Positions 23,936 through 33,393 of a DNA stretch of 64,000 nucleotides are shown here, piece after piece (within the stretch, counting starts at the first letter, position 1; each line of letters starts with the position of its first letter). The stretch is from contig NC_010175.1 in NCBI RefSeq assembly GCF_000018865.1, forward strand, positions 2,852,001 through 2,916,000. The letters run 5' to 3'. The translations under genes were made by a program, and so were the position numbers. Source of the DNA: Chloroflexus aurantiacus J-10-fl. GTDB taxonomy: Bacteria; Chloroflexota; Chloroflexia; Chloroflexales; Chloroflexaceae. The notes under the pieces were generated by a model. The model worked only from the letters and a program-made list of their open reading frames with translations, made no database searches and was not told the origin of the DNA.

Positions 23936-26266
23936 TCACTCTCCTTTTTCGAGGTGTCCATTGTTGATTGCCCGCCAGACCTTTTCGGGCCGCAACGGAA
24001 TATCTATGTGCCGTACACCAAACGGTTGAAGCGCATCAATCACCGCATTGGTGATGGCCGGTGTCGAGCCGATGGTAGCTGCTTCGCCGATCCCTTTCAC
24101 ACCGAGAGGATTAAGGGGGGTCGGTGTTTCCGTCTTGTCAACGGTGAAGGGCGGGAAGAGATCGGCCCGTGGTACAGCGTAATCCATTAGCGTCCCGCTC
24201 AGCAACTGACCATTGGCATCGTACACCACCTCTTCAAGGAGGGCTTGGGCGATACCCTGGGCCAGACCGCCGTGTACCTGGCCGGTGACAATGAGCGGGC
24301 TGATCCGCGGCCCACAATCATCAACCGAATAGTAGTCCCGGATACGGACATGGCCGGTCTCGCTATCAACTTCAACGACAGCGACGTGCGCGCCGAAGGG
24401 GTAGATCAGGTCAGCGGGGCGGAAATAGTCAACCGCTTCCAGACCCGGATCAATCTCCGGTGGCAGTTTATTACTGTAGGCGCGGCGGGCAATCTCGGTC
24501 AGCGTCAGCCCACGGTCGGGGACACCCCGGACAACATACCGGCCTTCGTGGAACTCGATGTCGGCCACATTCGCTTCGAGCATTGCAGCCGCAATCTGGC
24601 GAGCCTTCTCGCGCACTTTGGTTGCAGCACGTACCAGCGCAGCGCCACCCACGGCGAGCGAGCGTGATCCCATCGTGCCGATACCCATCGGCGTCAGGGC
24701 AGTGTCGCTGTGTTTGACGACAATGCGGTTGAAATCGGCGCCGATCTGATCGGCGACAATCTGGGCAAAGGTCGTGGCTGTCCCCTGACCGTGCGGTGAA
24801 ATACCGGTGGTGACGGTAACGGTACCACTCGGCTCTACCTTGATCTGGGCACTCTCATAAGGGCCGAAGCCACACATTTCGACATAACAGGCGATTCCGA
24901 TACCGAGCAACATCCGATCACCGGCAGCCCGGCGGGCGGCCTGCTCGGCGCGTAATTGCTCGTAATTGGCCAGGCTGAGCGCCTTGGTCAGCGCCCGATC
25001 ATACTCACCGCTGTCGTAGGTCAGGCCGGTCGGGGTTTTGTACGGAAATGCATCCGGGGGGATAAAATTGCGCCGGCGCACCTCTGCCGGGTCCAGATTC
25101 AGCTCGGCAGCGACCAGATCCATCAGACGCTCGATGTAGTAAGCGGCTTCCGGGCGGCCTGCGCCGCGGTAGGCGGCAACCGGTGTGGTGTTGGTATACA
25201 CGCATACCGCTTCCAGATCAACGGCGGGAATCTTGTAGACCCCGACAGCCATGGCGGTGGTCAGGTCGGGCAAACCGGGAGCAAGCGGGTAGGCACCGAG
25301 ATCGGCGACGATGCGCATCCGCAATGCGGTGATTTCCCCCTCAGCCGTGACGGCAGCTTCAATGTCGCACACCTGACCGCGACCGTGGGTAGTGGCCTGA
25401 ACGTGCTCAAGTCGATGTTCAACCCAGCGTAGGGGTGCGTGAAGCTGGCGGGCTAACGCGGCCAGCAATGCCTCTTCGGGATAGATGCCGATCTTGACCC
25501 CAAAGCCACCACCGACATCGGGGGCGATAACACGCACCCGATTCTCATCAAGCCCGATAACCCTGGCGACATCGCCACGTACCTGATGTGGGGTCTGCGT
25601 ACTCGTCCAGAGGGTTACCCCGTCGTTCGTTGGATCGGGGGCGGCCACGACAGCACGGCCTTCCATCGGAAAACCGAGCAGACGCTGATTGACCATTCGT
25701 TGGCGAACAACCCGATGGGCAGAGGCGAATGCAGCCTCGACATCACCCTTCTGGCGGCGGCGGCGATGGTCAATGTTATCGGGCAGGTCTTCAAAGATCA
25801 CCGGTGCTGCCGGATCGATGGCGGCTAGCGGATCAACCACTGCCGGGAGAGGTTCCCATTCAATCGCCAGAGCCAGTGCCGCATCAAGTGCTGCTTCCGG
25901 AGAATGCGCAACCACAGCGGCAACTGCTTCGCCAACGTGACGAACTCGCTCAACGGCCAGCACATAGCGAGTGCGACCGGTATAGCGCTGGGGGCCACTG
26001 CCACCTTCGCCAGAACTGGCTAACGGCAGTGGCTGACAGAGATCGAGGAGATCGGTACCGGTATAGACCGCAACGACTCCCGGCAAGGTAAGAGCCGTTG
26101 CCTTATCAATGCTGACAATGCGGGCGTGGGCATACGGACTACGGGCAATTGCTACATAAAGCATACCCGGCAAGCGCAAATCGCTCACATATGTGCCCTG
26201 CCCCTGCACGAGACGCGGGTCTTCACGGCGCTTGACTTCAGCACCGATCAGGGCTGCATAGGCCAT
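23936..26266 (-). CDS. Molybdenum hydroxylase large subunit (xanthine dehydrogenase / form II CoxL-like)
   Basis: 776 residues, typical of Moco-binding large subunits. The a/b hammerhead domain is at about 20-130 and the Moco domains follow. The active-site loop reads VAAYRGAGRPEAAYY (about 367), the AYRGAGR signature of form II CoxL-like proteins, not the AYXCSFR of true CO dehydrogenases. The catalytic Glu is in GIGEAATIGSTPA near the C-terminus. Such enzymes hydroxylate purines, aldehydes or aromatics; true CO oxidation is unlikely. The FAD (CoxM) and 2Fe-2S (CoxS) partners are not next to it; moeA follows 3 bp downstream. Transcription diverges from the polysaccharide locus. Confidence 0.88.
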   Translation of the reverse strand: MAYAALIGAEVKRREDPRLVQGQGTYVSDLRLPGMLYVAIARSPYAHARIVSIDKATALTLPGVVAVYTGTDLLDLCQPLPLASSGEGGSGPQRYTGRTRYVLAVERVRHVGEAVAAVVAHSPEAALDAALALAIEWEPLPAVVDPLAAIDPAAPVIFEDLPDNIDHRRRRQKGDVEAAFASAHRVVRQRMVNQRLLGFPMEGRAVVAAPDPTNDGVTLWTSTQTPHQVRGDVARVIGLDENRVRVIAPDVGGGFGVKIGIYPEEALLAALARQLHAPLRWVEHRLEHVQATTHGRGQVCDIEAAVTAEGEITALRMRIVADLGAYPLAPGLPDLTTAMAVGVYKIPAVDLEAVCVYTNTTPVAAYRGAGRPEAAYYIERLMDLVAAELNLDPAEVRRRNFIPPDAFPYKTPTGLTYDSGEYDRALTKALSLANYEQLRAEQAARRAAGDRMLLGIGIACYVEMCGFGPYESAQIKVEPSGTVTVTTGISPHGQGTATTFAQIVADQIGADFNRIVVKHSDTALTPMGIGTMGSRSLAVGGAALVRAATKVREKARQIAAAMLEANVADIEFHEGRYVVRGVPDRGLTLTEIARRAYSNKLPPEIDPGLEAVDYFRPADLIYPFGAHVAVVEVDSETGHVRIRDYYSVDDCGPRISPLIVTGQVHGGLAQGIAQALLEEVVYDANGQLLSGTLMDYAVPRADLFPPFTVDKTETPTPLNPLGVKGIGEAATIGSTPAITNAVIDALQPFGVRHIDIPLRPEKVWRAINNGHLEKGE

Positions 26267-26398
26267 CGTTCGACCTGCCTTTCTTTTTTGTTAACAACGA
26301 AACCTTCTTAGATACTACAGGCATGATACCAGAATTTGCGGCCTTATCCGGCGAATTGAAGAGGCTCGATTGGAAGCGTATGATTGAAGAAATTGTAA

Positions 26399-26427
26399 TT
26401 GCATGATGGCCGTAAACCGACTATGCT
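26399..26427 (+). promoter_or_regulatory. Candidate promoter for the polysaccharide locus
   Basis: TTGCAT (26399-26404), a 17-bp spacer and TATGCT (26422-26427) lie about 90 bp before the first gene of the locus, in the 249-bp divergent gap with the CoxL-like gene. Each hexamer keeps four of six consensus bases. Confidence 0.45.
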
Positions 26428-26515
26428 ACATAGGGGGGAGAATTTCTAACCAAATGTAAACGAAGAACGCGCTGCCACAATACCTCTTCGCTCCTGCTCT
26501 GGCAATATTGCGCAG

Positions 26516-27430
26516 ATGAATGTTACGGATGATGTGAGCACTATGGCAATTCTTGAACCCTCCAGCACGTCGGCAGTCAACCCCTCTACAGCACATTCAT
26601 CAGCAGAAGATGTGCAGGCACCAACGATTATCGAGCCGCGCAAGGGATGGTGGCATTTCAACTGGCGTGACCTTTGGGCTTACCGCGAACTACTCTTTTT
26701 TCTGGTCTGGCGTGATGTTAAGGTACGTTACAAGCAGACACTGCTGGGCGCCAGTTGGGCCATCATTCAACCAACGTTACAGCTCGTCGTCTTCACGATC
26801 ATCTTTGGGCGGTTGGCCGGTGTCAATACGAACGGTATTCCTTACCCGCTCTTCAATCTGGCCGGCCTGCTACCATGGCAGTTCTTTGCCAACACGGTTG
26901 GGCAGGCGGCCAATAGTCTGGTAGGCAGTGCCAGTATCGTACGCAAAGTCTACTTCCCCCGGCTGGCAATTCCTACCGCCAGTGTTCTGGCCGGTGTGGT
27001 TGATTTTGGTTTGTCATTTCTCATCCTGCTGGCATTGATGGTGTGGTACCGGTGGCCGCCAACCCCGGCAATGTTCCTCTTGCCGCTCTTTCTGTTGCTG
27101 GCAATGTTTACTGCCATGGGCGTGGGATTCTGGCTCTCGGCGATCAACGCCCGCTACCGTGATGTGCGGCACGCTACTCCGTTTCTCATCCAACTCTGGC
27201 TGTTTGCCACGCCGGTCGTGTATCCGAGCAATCTGGTGGAAGGGTACTGGCAATTTCTCTACGCGCTCAACCCAATGGTGAGCGTTGTCGAAGGTTTTCG
27301 CTGGGCATTGCTGGGAACGCAACCTCCCGGTCTCTTGATGCTGATCTCGGTCATGATGGCAGTAACAATATTCAGTTCCGGTTTGTTCTACTTTCAGGCG
27401 GTGGAACGTAAGTTTGCCGATATTATCTAG
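26516..27430 (+). CDS. wzm: Polysaccharide ABC transporter permease (Wzm type)
   Basis: 304 residues. After a cytosolic N-terminus of about 60 residues come six hydrophobic segments typical of ABC-2 permeases. The family patterns RDVKVRYKQTLLGASWAIIQ (about 74-93) and RKVYFPRLAIP (about 142) are present. It should form the channel that moves lipid-linked polysaccharide across the membrane with the ATPase encoded 3 bp downstream. Starts at 26516 or 26543 (ATG GCA) are both possible; neither has a clear ribosome site. It is the first gene of the 28-kb locus. Confidence 0.92.
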   Translation: MNVTDDVSTMAILEPSSTSAVNPSTAHSSAEDVQAPTIIEPRKGWWHFNWRDLWAYRELLFFLVWRDVKVRYKQTLLGASWAIIQPTLQLVVFTIIFGRLAGVNTNGIPYPLFNLAGLLPWQFFANTVGQAANSLVGSASIVRKVYFPRLAIPTASVLAGVVDFGLSFLILLALMVWYRWPPTPAMFLLPLFLLLAMFTAMGVGFWLSAINARYRDVRHATPFLIQLWLFATPVVYPSNLVEGYWQFLYALNPMVSVVEGFRWALLGTQPPGLLMLISVMMAVTIFSSGLFYFQAVERKFADII

Positions 27431-27433
27431 CCT

Positions 27434-28702
27434 ATGCACTACGCAATTCGGGCCCGTGATTTAGCAAAACAGTATCGGATCGGTGCGATCAGGCAGCGTG
27501 ATATGGGATACGTCACGCTACGCGATGCCATTGCCGAGCGTCTGCGTGGTCGCACGCAGAAAGCGACGACGACCGAGCTGTGGGCACTCAACGGTGTTTC
27601 GTTTGATGTTCAGCAAGGGGAAGTGGTTGGGATCATCGGGCGTAATGGTGCCGGGAAGAGCACCCTGCTGAAAGTGCTCTCGCGCATTACCGAACCAACC
27701 CGGGGCAGAGCCGAATTGTACGGTCGGGTGGCTTCTTTGCTCGAAGTTGGCACCGGTTTTCATCCCGAATTGACCGGGCGCGAGAATATTTATCTCAACG
27801 GTGCCATTTTGGGCATGCGCAAACGCGAAATTGATCGCAATTTTGACGCAATTGTCCAGTTTGCCGAGGTAGAGAAGTTTATCGATACGCCGGTGAAGTT
27901 TTATTCATCGGGCATGTATGTGCGGCTGGCCTTCGCAGTTGCCGCGCATCTCGAGCCGGAAATTCTGATTGTCGATGAGGTACTGGCCGTCGGCGATGCG
28001 CGCTTTCAGAAAAAGTGTCTCAACAAGATGCAAGATGTAGGTCAGCAGGGGCGTACCGTCCTGTTTGTCTCGCACAGCATGCAATCCATCCTGCGCATGT
28101 GTCAGCGGGCCATTCTGCTCAATCAGGGGCAGGTGGTGGCCGATGGACCGGCACAGCAGGTGGTTGGTGTCTATCTGGGGAAGGGCACACATTCGATTGC
28201 GGAACGGGTCTGGCCGGATCGGGCGAGTGCGCCGGGCAAGGAAATTGCCCACCTGCGGGCAGTGCGTGTTCGCGATGTTGATGGCGATGTCTCGGACACG
28301 ATTGATATTCGGACACCGGTAACGCTTGAGATGGAGTTTGTGGTAACAACCGGTGGCTATGTATTGATGCCGCACTTTCGTCTCTACAACGAAGATAATA
28401 TCGCCGTGTTTACCACCCTCGATCTTGACCCCGAATGGCGGCGGCGGCCACGACTGCCGGGTCGCTATGTCTCCAGGGTGACCATTCCCGGCAATTTTCT
28501 GGCTGAGGGGTCACTGTACGTCGAAGCAGCGCTGACCACTCTCGATCCGCCGATTGGTCAATTCGCCGAACGTGATGCGGTTGCTTTTCAGGTGATTGAT
28601 AGTCTGGAAGGTGACTCAGCACGTGGTGATTGGGCCGGCAATCTTTCCGGGGTGGTGCGACCACTCTTACCGTGGACGACGATCTATGAGCCGTCAGCCT
28701 GA
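27434..28702 (+). CDS. wzt: Polysaccharide ABC transporter ATP-binding protein with C-terminal cargo domain (Wzt type)
   Basis: 422 residues. The ATPase domain (about 1-240) has Walker A IIGRNGAGKSTLL (about 73), the Wzt-style signature YSSGMYVRLAFAVA (about 157) and Walker B ILIVDEVLAVGD. The C-terminal extension (about 265-410) is a Wzt_C beta-sandwich, which in characterised systems recognises the modified non-reducing end of the glycan. Export therefore probably depends on a specific terminal sugar or group, possibly one made by the sulfotransferase or acyltransferase downstream. The frame overlaps the next gene by 17 bp. Confidence 0.93.
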   Translation: MHYAIRARDLAKQYRIGAIRQRDMGYVTLRDAIAERLRGRTQKATTTELWALNGVSFDVQQGEVVGIIGRNGAGKSTLLKVLSRITEPTRGRAELYGRVASLLEVGTGFHPELTGRENIYLNGAILGMRKREIDRNFDAIVQFAEVEKFIDTPVKFYSSGMYVRLAFAVAAHLEPEILIVDEVLAVGDARFQKKCLNKMQDVGQQGRTVLFVSHSMQSILRMCQRAILLNQGQVVADGPAQQVVGVYLGKGTHSIAERVWPDRASAPGKEIAHLRAVRVRDVDGDVSDTIDIRTPVTLEMEFVVTTGGYVLMPHFRLYNEDNIAVFTTLDLDPEWRRRPRLPGRYVSRVTIPGNFLAEGSLYVEAALTTLDPPIGQFAERDAVAFQVIDSLEGDSARGDWAGNLSGVVRPLLPWTTIYEPSA

Positions 28703-30185
28703 ACCTATGGGTCACCACTATGCTTTGCGTCGCTATGGTGTCGCGTTGCTCTTACCAACCATCCTGCTCGTCGGGATGGTGACTTTGTACCCCTTTGCTT
28801 TCACCAGACCATGGCCGGCCAATCCAATCTTCGAGCTGATGACCGGCCTGAGCCATGCGTTTGATATGGCGCAAAATATTGTTCTGTTTATTCCGTTAGG
28901 CATGGCGTTACGCTGGTTTCTGGCCGGTTGTAGCGTGCCTCTACCTGGGCAGCGCGCTGGTGTCATCCTGTTGAGTGCGTCTGTCGCGCTCGGGATTGAG
29001 GTTGCCCAACTGACCATTCCCGGTCGCACCGCTGCGCTACTGGATGTGGTTGCGAACACGTCGGGCGCAGCTTTGGGAGCGTGGTGGCTGGCGCAGCCAA
29101 TGCTTCCCCTGGTCGAGCGACTCGGCTTCTGGATACATCAGGGTGTACGGATGACGCCGGCGTGGGTCGTGTTTGTTGGATTGGCGATCTGGCTGGCCGG
29201 CAGCACGTGGATGGTCACGCGCTGGCAACGAGCAACACTGCCAACGACGTGGTCGGATCGCTACACGCTTCAAATCGGCGCTGCCGATGACGGGCGGCGC
29301 TTTTGGCCAGGTTATGTGGGCTTTACCGCCCTCTACAATCGGGCCTTTACCGCAGATGATGCGCAAGCGGTACAGACCCCGGGCGATGCAATCGCGAGGC
29401 AACCGTTATTCGCCTACGATTTCAGCGAGCTGCCCCCGGCTGGGAATGGGCCATTTGCGCGTCCGCTGGTGGCTCAGGGTCGGCCCACCCTCACCGAATC
29501 CGGGGTAGGTGTGGGGTATCAGCGCTGGCTGATGAGCAGTGAGCCATTGCGTGGCGTGGCAGCGGAGATTGCCCGGACACGAGCATTTACGCTGGTCGCT
29601 CAGGTGGCTGCCCGCGAACCAGATCGCACCACAGAGGGCCTGATTGTCAATTTTGGCCGTGGCATTGATGGACACAACATCAGTTTGATTCAGGCAGGTG
29701 CCGACCTGTTGGTACGGATGCGGCTGCCGCTGACCCGTGTAGCCGATGACCGGCCACCGTTGCGCTTTGCCGATGTCTTCCCTGACGGGCAACCACGGCT
29801 GTTAGCGTTGAGTTATGACGGTGCCGTTGCCCGGCTCTTTGTTGATGGTCAGGCACACCCGCAATGGTACACCTTTGGCCCGGGCGAAGCGCTGATCAAT
29901 CGCTGGCTCCCGGTTCAAACGCATCAGATCGGGGGCTGGACGATTGCGCTGGCCGGAGCGATCTGTCTTCCGCTGGCACTGGCTGGCTTGCCCTGGCGCG
30001 GTGGGCGCTGGCCACCGATCACCATCGCGGTAGTAGGGCCACTGCTCATCAGTAGTGCGCCCTGGCTGGTTATTGCCCAGTCGTTGAGTGGGGGGATGCT
30101 GGTGGCCAGCAGTGCGACGGTGCTTGTTGGATGCACCCTGGCGTATTGGTTAACCAGGTCATATTCAGCGGATGATAATCTATGA
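28686..30185 (+). CDS. VanZ-domain membrane protein with LamG-like insert
   Basis: 499 residues from ATG 28686 (ATG 28707 is the alternative). The N-terminal part (about 15-135) is a VanZ-like domain: four helices with the family patterns AQNIVLFIPLGMAL, GIEVAQLTIPGR and LLDVVANTSGAALGAWW. One helix follows (about 160-180), then an extracytoplasmic region (about 190-415) with a concanavalin/LamG-like stretch (RAFTLVAQVAAR, FNLIVNFGRG-like segment), then three C-terminal helices. VanZ-type proteins occur in glycopeptide resistance and in exopolysaccharide clusters, without a proven reaction. The lectin-like part could bind the exported glycan. It overlaps wzt and the next gene (4 bp), so translation is coupled. 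Confidence 0.75.
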   Translation: MSRQPEPMGHHYALRRYGVALLLPTILLVGMVTLYPFAFTRPWPANPIFELMTGLSHAFDMAQNIVLFIPLGMALRWFLAGCSVPLPGQRAGVILLSASVALGIEVAQLTIPGRTAALLDVVANTSGAALGAWWLAQPMLPLVERLGFWIHQGVRMTPAWVVFVGLAIWLAGSTWMVTRWQRATLPTTWSDRYTLQIGAADDGRRFWPGYVGFTALYNRAFTADDAQAVQTPGDAIARQPLFAYDFSELPPAGNGPFARPLVAQGRPTLTESGVGVGYQRWLMSSEPLRGVAAEIARTRAFTLVAQVAAREPDRTTEGLIVNFGRGIDGHNISLIQAGADLLVRMRLPLTRVADDRPPLRFADVFPDGQPRLLALSYDGAVARLFVDGQAHPQWYTFGPGEALINRWLPVQTHQIGGWTIALAGAICLPLALAGLPWRGGRWPPITIAVVGPLLISSAPWLVIAQSLSGGMLVASSATVLVGCTLAYWLTRSYSADDNL

Positions 30186-31936
30186 AAAAGCTACTATACT
30201 GCTTGCTTTTGCTCATTCTGATCATCGTTACGACGAACGATATTATGCTGGCGCAATCACCATCATTCGATTGGCGAAGTGATTGGGCCGTAGCTGAAGG
30301 TTTTACCATCGTCGAAGATACGACCGGCTATCATTTTCCCAGTGCGATTGCCTTTGTTCCTCAACCAGGCCCTGATCCGAAAGATCCGCTCTATTTTGTA
30401 ACCGAGTTGCGAGGTACGATTAAAGTCGTCACTAATGATCGCACTATTCTGACTTTTGCCGAAAGCGTGTTTCGGTTTAATCCGACAGAAGAGCTTCCGT
30501 CCGGGCGTGGTCAGGGTGGTATGGGCGGCATCTGCCTTGATCCAGAGTACGGGTATATTTTTGTGACGTTCCTCTACACCGATGCGAGTGGCCGTTTGCG
30601 GAATAATATTGTACGCTACCAGACTACACCCGGTACGTTTGGTGTAACCCCGGCCAGCTCGGTTGCCTTTACCGAAGTTTTTGCCGGTTACGAGTCAGGT
30701 CTGGCTCATCATATCGGCCCCTGCCAGGTTGTTGGTGATCAGTTGTTTGTCGGGATTGGCGAGGCCTGGCAGCCGCATCTGGCCCGTGATCCGGATCAGA
30801 TGGTTGGCAAAATCTATCGGATGAGTCTGGACGGTCAACCGCTACCCGATAATCCGTTCTACATTGACAATGACATCAAAAAAGCACAAAATTATGTGTG
30901 GGCAACCGGCTTTCGTAACCCATACGCGATGCGTATCGTTGATGGCCGCGTCTTTGTGGCCGATAACGGCGTCGGTACGGATCGATTTATAGAAGTAGAG
31001 CGAGGGGAAGATTACGGTTGGAATGGTCAAGAGAGTAGCATTCATCTCCGGGCAGCGTATGTCTGGGTGCCGAGTCTTGGTCCAACCACCTTACAATATC
31101 TCTCACCGGACAGCTCACTCTTGGGGACGGCCTACGCAGGAAAGTTCTTTCTCGGTATGGCCGGTTCGGTGCGGCGGGGAAAGATGCCCGGTATCGTGCG
31201 CATTGATTACAATATGGAACAGCGTCGGGTATCGTCGGTTCCAGAATACTTTCTCCGCTTTCGTGGGAAGCAAGAGCAAATGGTGGTAGCCGTTGCCTTC
31301 GGGCCGGACGGCCTCTATTTTGCACCACTCTACGAGAATCAGGCAGGGCAGACCTCGATCTACAAAATTGTGCCCGATGCGACGAACAGCTATCCCTACC
31401 GCCCGATGCAGGTAGAAGATCCGCGCCAGATCCTCCGCGAGCGCGGTTGTCTTGGTTGTCATCAGATCAATGGTGATGGTGGATTTGGTGGTGCAGCCGG
31501 TCCACCGCTGAGTCGCGAGTTACTGATTGCAAACATTCAGGCCCGGCTCAACAATGCACAATACCGCCAGTTACTTGCCGATCTCGACAAACTGGAAGAA
31601 GAACCCTGGGTTTCGACTCGTCCGGCGCGAGCGGCGGTGCTGAACGCCGAGGGTGAAGCTGCCATCCGGCAATGGATTATTAATCAAATCGTGGAGCCAC
31701 GCTGGGATAATCGCGGTTCGCAGATGCCCAATCTCGGCGTTAGTCCGGCAGAGGCTGCCATCATTGCCGATTATCTCCTGGCGAAACCGGCAGACCGGGG
31801 GTGGCTGACTCAAGTGATGACCCTGCTCCGCTCACGATTGGCCTGGGCGTCATTCGGGATTGGTATTGTGGTTGGAGTCATTGGGCTGATGGCAGTGAAC
31901 TGGGTTTGGGGTCGCCGTAAAAAACCTCGCCTATAA
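30182..31936 (+). CDS. PQQ-dependent sugar dehydrogenase-like protein with C-terminal cytochrome c and membrane anchor
   Basis: 584 residues. A signal peptide or anchor (about 1-24) precedes a six-bladed glucose/sorbosone dehydrogenase domain (about 30-400; patterns GQGGMGGICLDPEYG, WATGFRNPYAM, EDYGWNGQE). A cytochrome c domain (about 410-545) follows, with a CLGCH heme site near 422-426 and a distal Met candidate in SQMPNLG (about 517). A C-terminal helix (about 550-572) ends in a basic tail. It would oxidise a sugar outside the membrane and pass electrons to its own heme. Start overlaps the VanZ gene by 4 bp. Its role in a polysaccharide locus is unclear. Confidence 0.82.
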   Translation: MKKLLYCLLLLILIIVTTNDIMLAQSPSFDWRSDWAVAEGFTIVEDTTGYHFPSAIAFVPQPGPDPKDPLYFVTELRGTIKVVTNDRTILTFAESVFRFNPTEELPSGRGQGGMGGICLDPEYGYIFVTFLYTDASGRLRNNIVRYQTTPGTFGVTPASSVAFTEVFAGYESGLAHHIGPCQVVGDQLFVGIGEAWQPHLARDPDQMVGKIYRMSLDGQPLPDNPFYIDNDIKKAQNYVWATGFRNPYAMRIVDGRVFVADNGVGTDRFIEVERGEDYGWNGQESSIHLRAAYVWVPSLGPTTLQYLSPDSSLLGTAYAGKFFLGMAGSVRRGKMPGIVRIDYNMEQRRVSSVPEYFLRFRGKQEQMVVAVAFGPDGLYFAPLYENQAGQTSIYKIVPDATNSYPYRPMQVEDPRQILRERGCLGCHQINGDGGFGGAAGPPLSRELLIANIQARLNNAQYRQLLADLDKLEEEPWVSTRPARAAVLNAEGEAAIRQWIINQIVEPRWDNRGSQMPNLGVSPAEAAIIADYLLAKPADRGWLTQVMTLLRSRLAWASFGIGIVVGVIGLMAVNWVWGRRKKPRL

Positions 31937-31980
31937 TATCAAATCGTACATTCCAGAGATATTATGGAGACGACACCATC

Positions 31981-33303
31981 ATGTTCCACGAATTGATGAA
32001 TCGCATCCACGGCCGCACTGCAAAAGTCGGTGTGATTGGATTAGGGTATGTCGGGTTACCGCTCGCCGAGCGTGCCGGGCGAGTTGGGTTTTCCGTGCTT
32101 GGTTTTGATGTCAGTCCAATGCGTGTCGCGCAGGTCAATCGCGGCGAGAGCTACATTGGCGACGTATCCAGTGATGCGTTAGCGACTCTGCGCGAAGCGG
32201 GTCGGATTGAGGCAACAACCGATGTTCGTCGGATGGCCGAATGTGATATTTTGGTCATCTGCGTTCCCACCCCGCTCAACGCAACGCGCGAACCGGATAT
32301 GCGCTTTGTCGAAGCGGCGAGTGAAAATGTCGCCGCCAGCATTCGACCCGGTCAACTGGTGATTCTGGAAAGTACTACCTACCCTGGTACCACCCGTGAA
32401 CTGATCATGCCCCGGATCGAGCGCTCCGGCTTGAAGGTTGGCGAACAGATTTTTCTGGCGTTCTCACCCGAACGCATCGATCCCGGTCAGACGAGTAGCA
32501 AGGGTTACAGCGTTGAGAATACGCCGAAGGTGGTGGGGGGTGTGACACCACACTGCACTGAACTGGCCGGTGCCTTCTACGGCTATATCACCAGTCGGGT
32601 GGTGCCGGTTAGCTCGCCGGATGTTGCCGAGCTAACGAAGCTGTTCGAGAACATCTTTCGCGCCGTCAATATTGCGTTGGTCAACGAACTGGCGTTGCTC
32701 TGCGACCGAATGGGCATTGATGTCTGGGAAGTGATCGATGCCGCTGCGACCAAGCCCTACGGCTTTATGAAGTTTACCCCTGGGCCAGGGCTGGGTGGTC
32801 ACTGTATCCCTATCGATCCGTTCTACCTGACGTGGAAGGCGCGGGCGTATGATCTGACGACCCGGTTTATTGAGCTGGCCGGTGAAATCAACAGTCAAAT
32901 GCCACGGCACGTTCACGATCTGGTTGTACGGGCGCTTAATCGTGCCCGTAAGCCACTGAACGGGAGTACTATCCTGTTGCTTGGGATTGCCTACAAACCG
33001 GATGTCGATGATTATCGCGAATCACCGGCATTTAAGGTCTACGATCTGCTGACTGCCGACGGCGCAACGGTGATTCCCTGCGATCCGCACATTACCCAAT
33101 TTGAGCTGCACGATGGTCGGTGTATGCAAACAGTGCCATTAACTGACGAGTTGCTCCGTCAGTGTGATTGCGCGGTCATTATCACCAATCATCGTGCGTT
33201 TGACTACGAGCGGATCGTGACATTGGCTCCGGCAATCGTGGATACACGCAACGCAACCCGCAACATTCAGGGTGAGTTACGAACAAAGATTACAGTATTG
33301 TAG
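31981..33303 (+). CDS. Nucleotide-sugar dehydrogenase (UDP-GlcNAc/UDP-ManNAc 6-dehydrogenase type)
   Basis: 440 residues of the UDP-glucose/GDP-mannose dehydrogenase family. The NAD motif GVIGLGYVGLPLAE is at about 18-31, the central domain includes SPERIDPG (about 162), and the catalytic Cys is C275 in LGGHCIPIDPFY. The C-terminal domain (about 320-435) includes the LGIAYKPDVDDYRESPA pattern. It oxidises the C6 alcohol of a UDP-sugar to a uronic acid in two NAD steps. The N-terminal pattern is closer to WbpA/WecC types (acetamido sugars) than to UDP-glucose dehydrogenases, but the substrate is not decided. It would give the polymer acidic residues. Confidence 0.9.
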   Translation: MFHELMNRIHGRTAKVGVIGLGYVGLPLAERAGRVGFSVLGFDVSPMRVAQVNRGESYIGDVSSDALATLREAGRIEATTDVRRMAECDILVICVPTPLNATREPDMRFVEAASENVAASIRPGQLVILESTTYPGTTRELIMPRIERSGLKVGEQIFLAFSPERIDPGQTSSKGYSVENTPKVVGGVTPHCTELAGAFYGYITSRVVPVSSPDVAELTKLFENIFRAVNIALVNELALLCDRMGIDVWEVIDAAATKPYGFMKFTPGPGLGGHCIPIDPFYLTWKARAYDLTTRFIELAGEINSQMPRHVHDLVVRALNRARKPLNGSTILLLGIAYKPDVDDYRESPAFKVYDLLTADGATVIPCDPHITQFELHDGRCMQTVPLTDELLRQCDCAVIITNHRAFDYERIVTLAPAIVDTRNATRNIQGELRTKITVL

Positions 33304-33393
33304 TCTGAACGCCGGTATGCCAATCATCATTGATTCACCCGGTGTTGGCATAACGGTAGTACGGAACGATGGGGAGTGACGAGGAGGGATACC

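Noticed and set aside
23936..26266. True CO dehydrogenase large subunit (coxL form I)
   Set aside because: The active-site loop is AYRGAGR, not the AYXCSFR of CO-oxidising enzymes, and the coxM/coxS genes are not adjacent.
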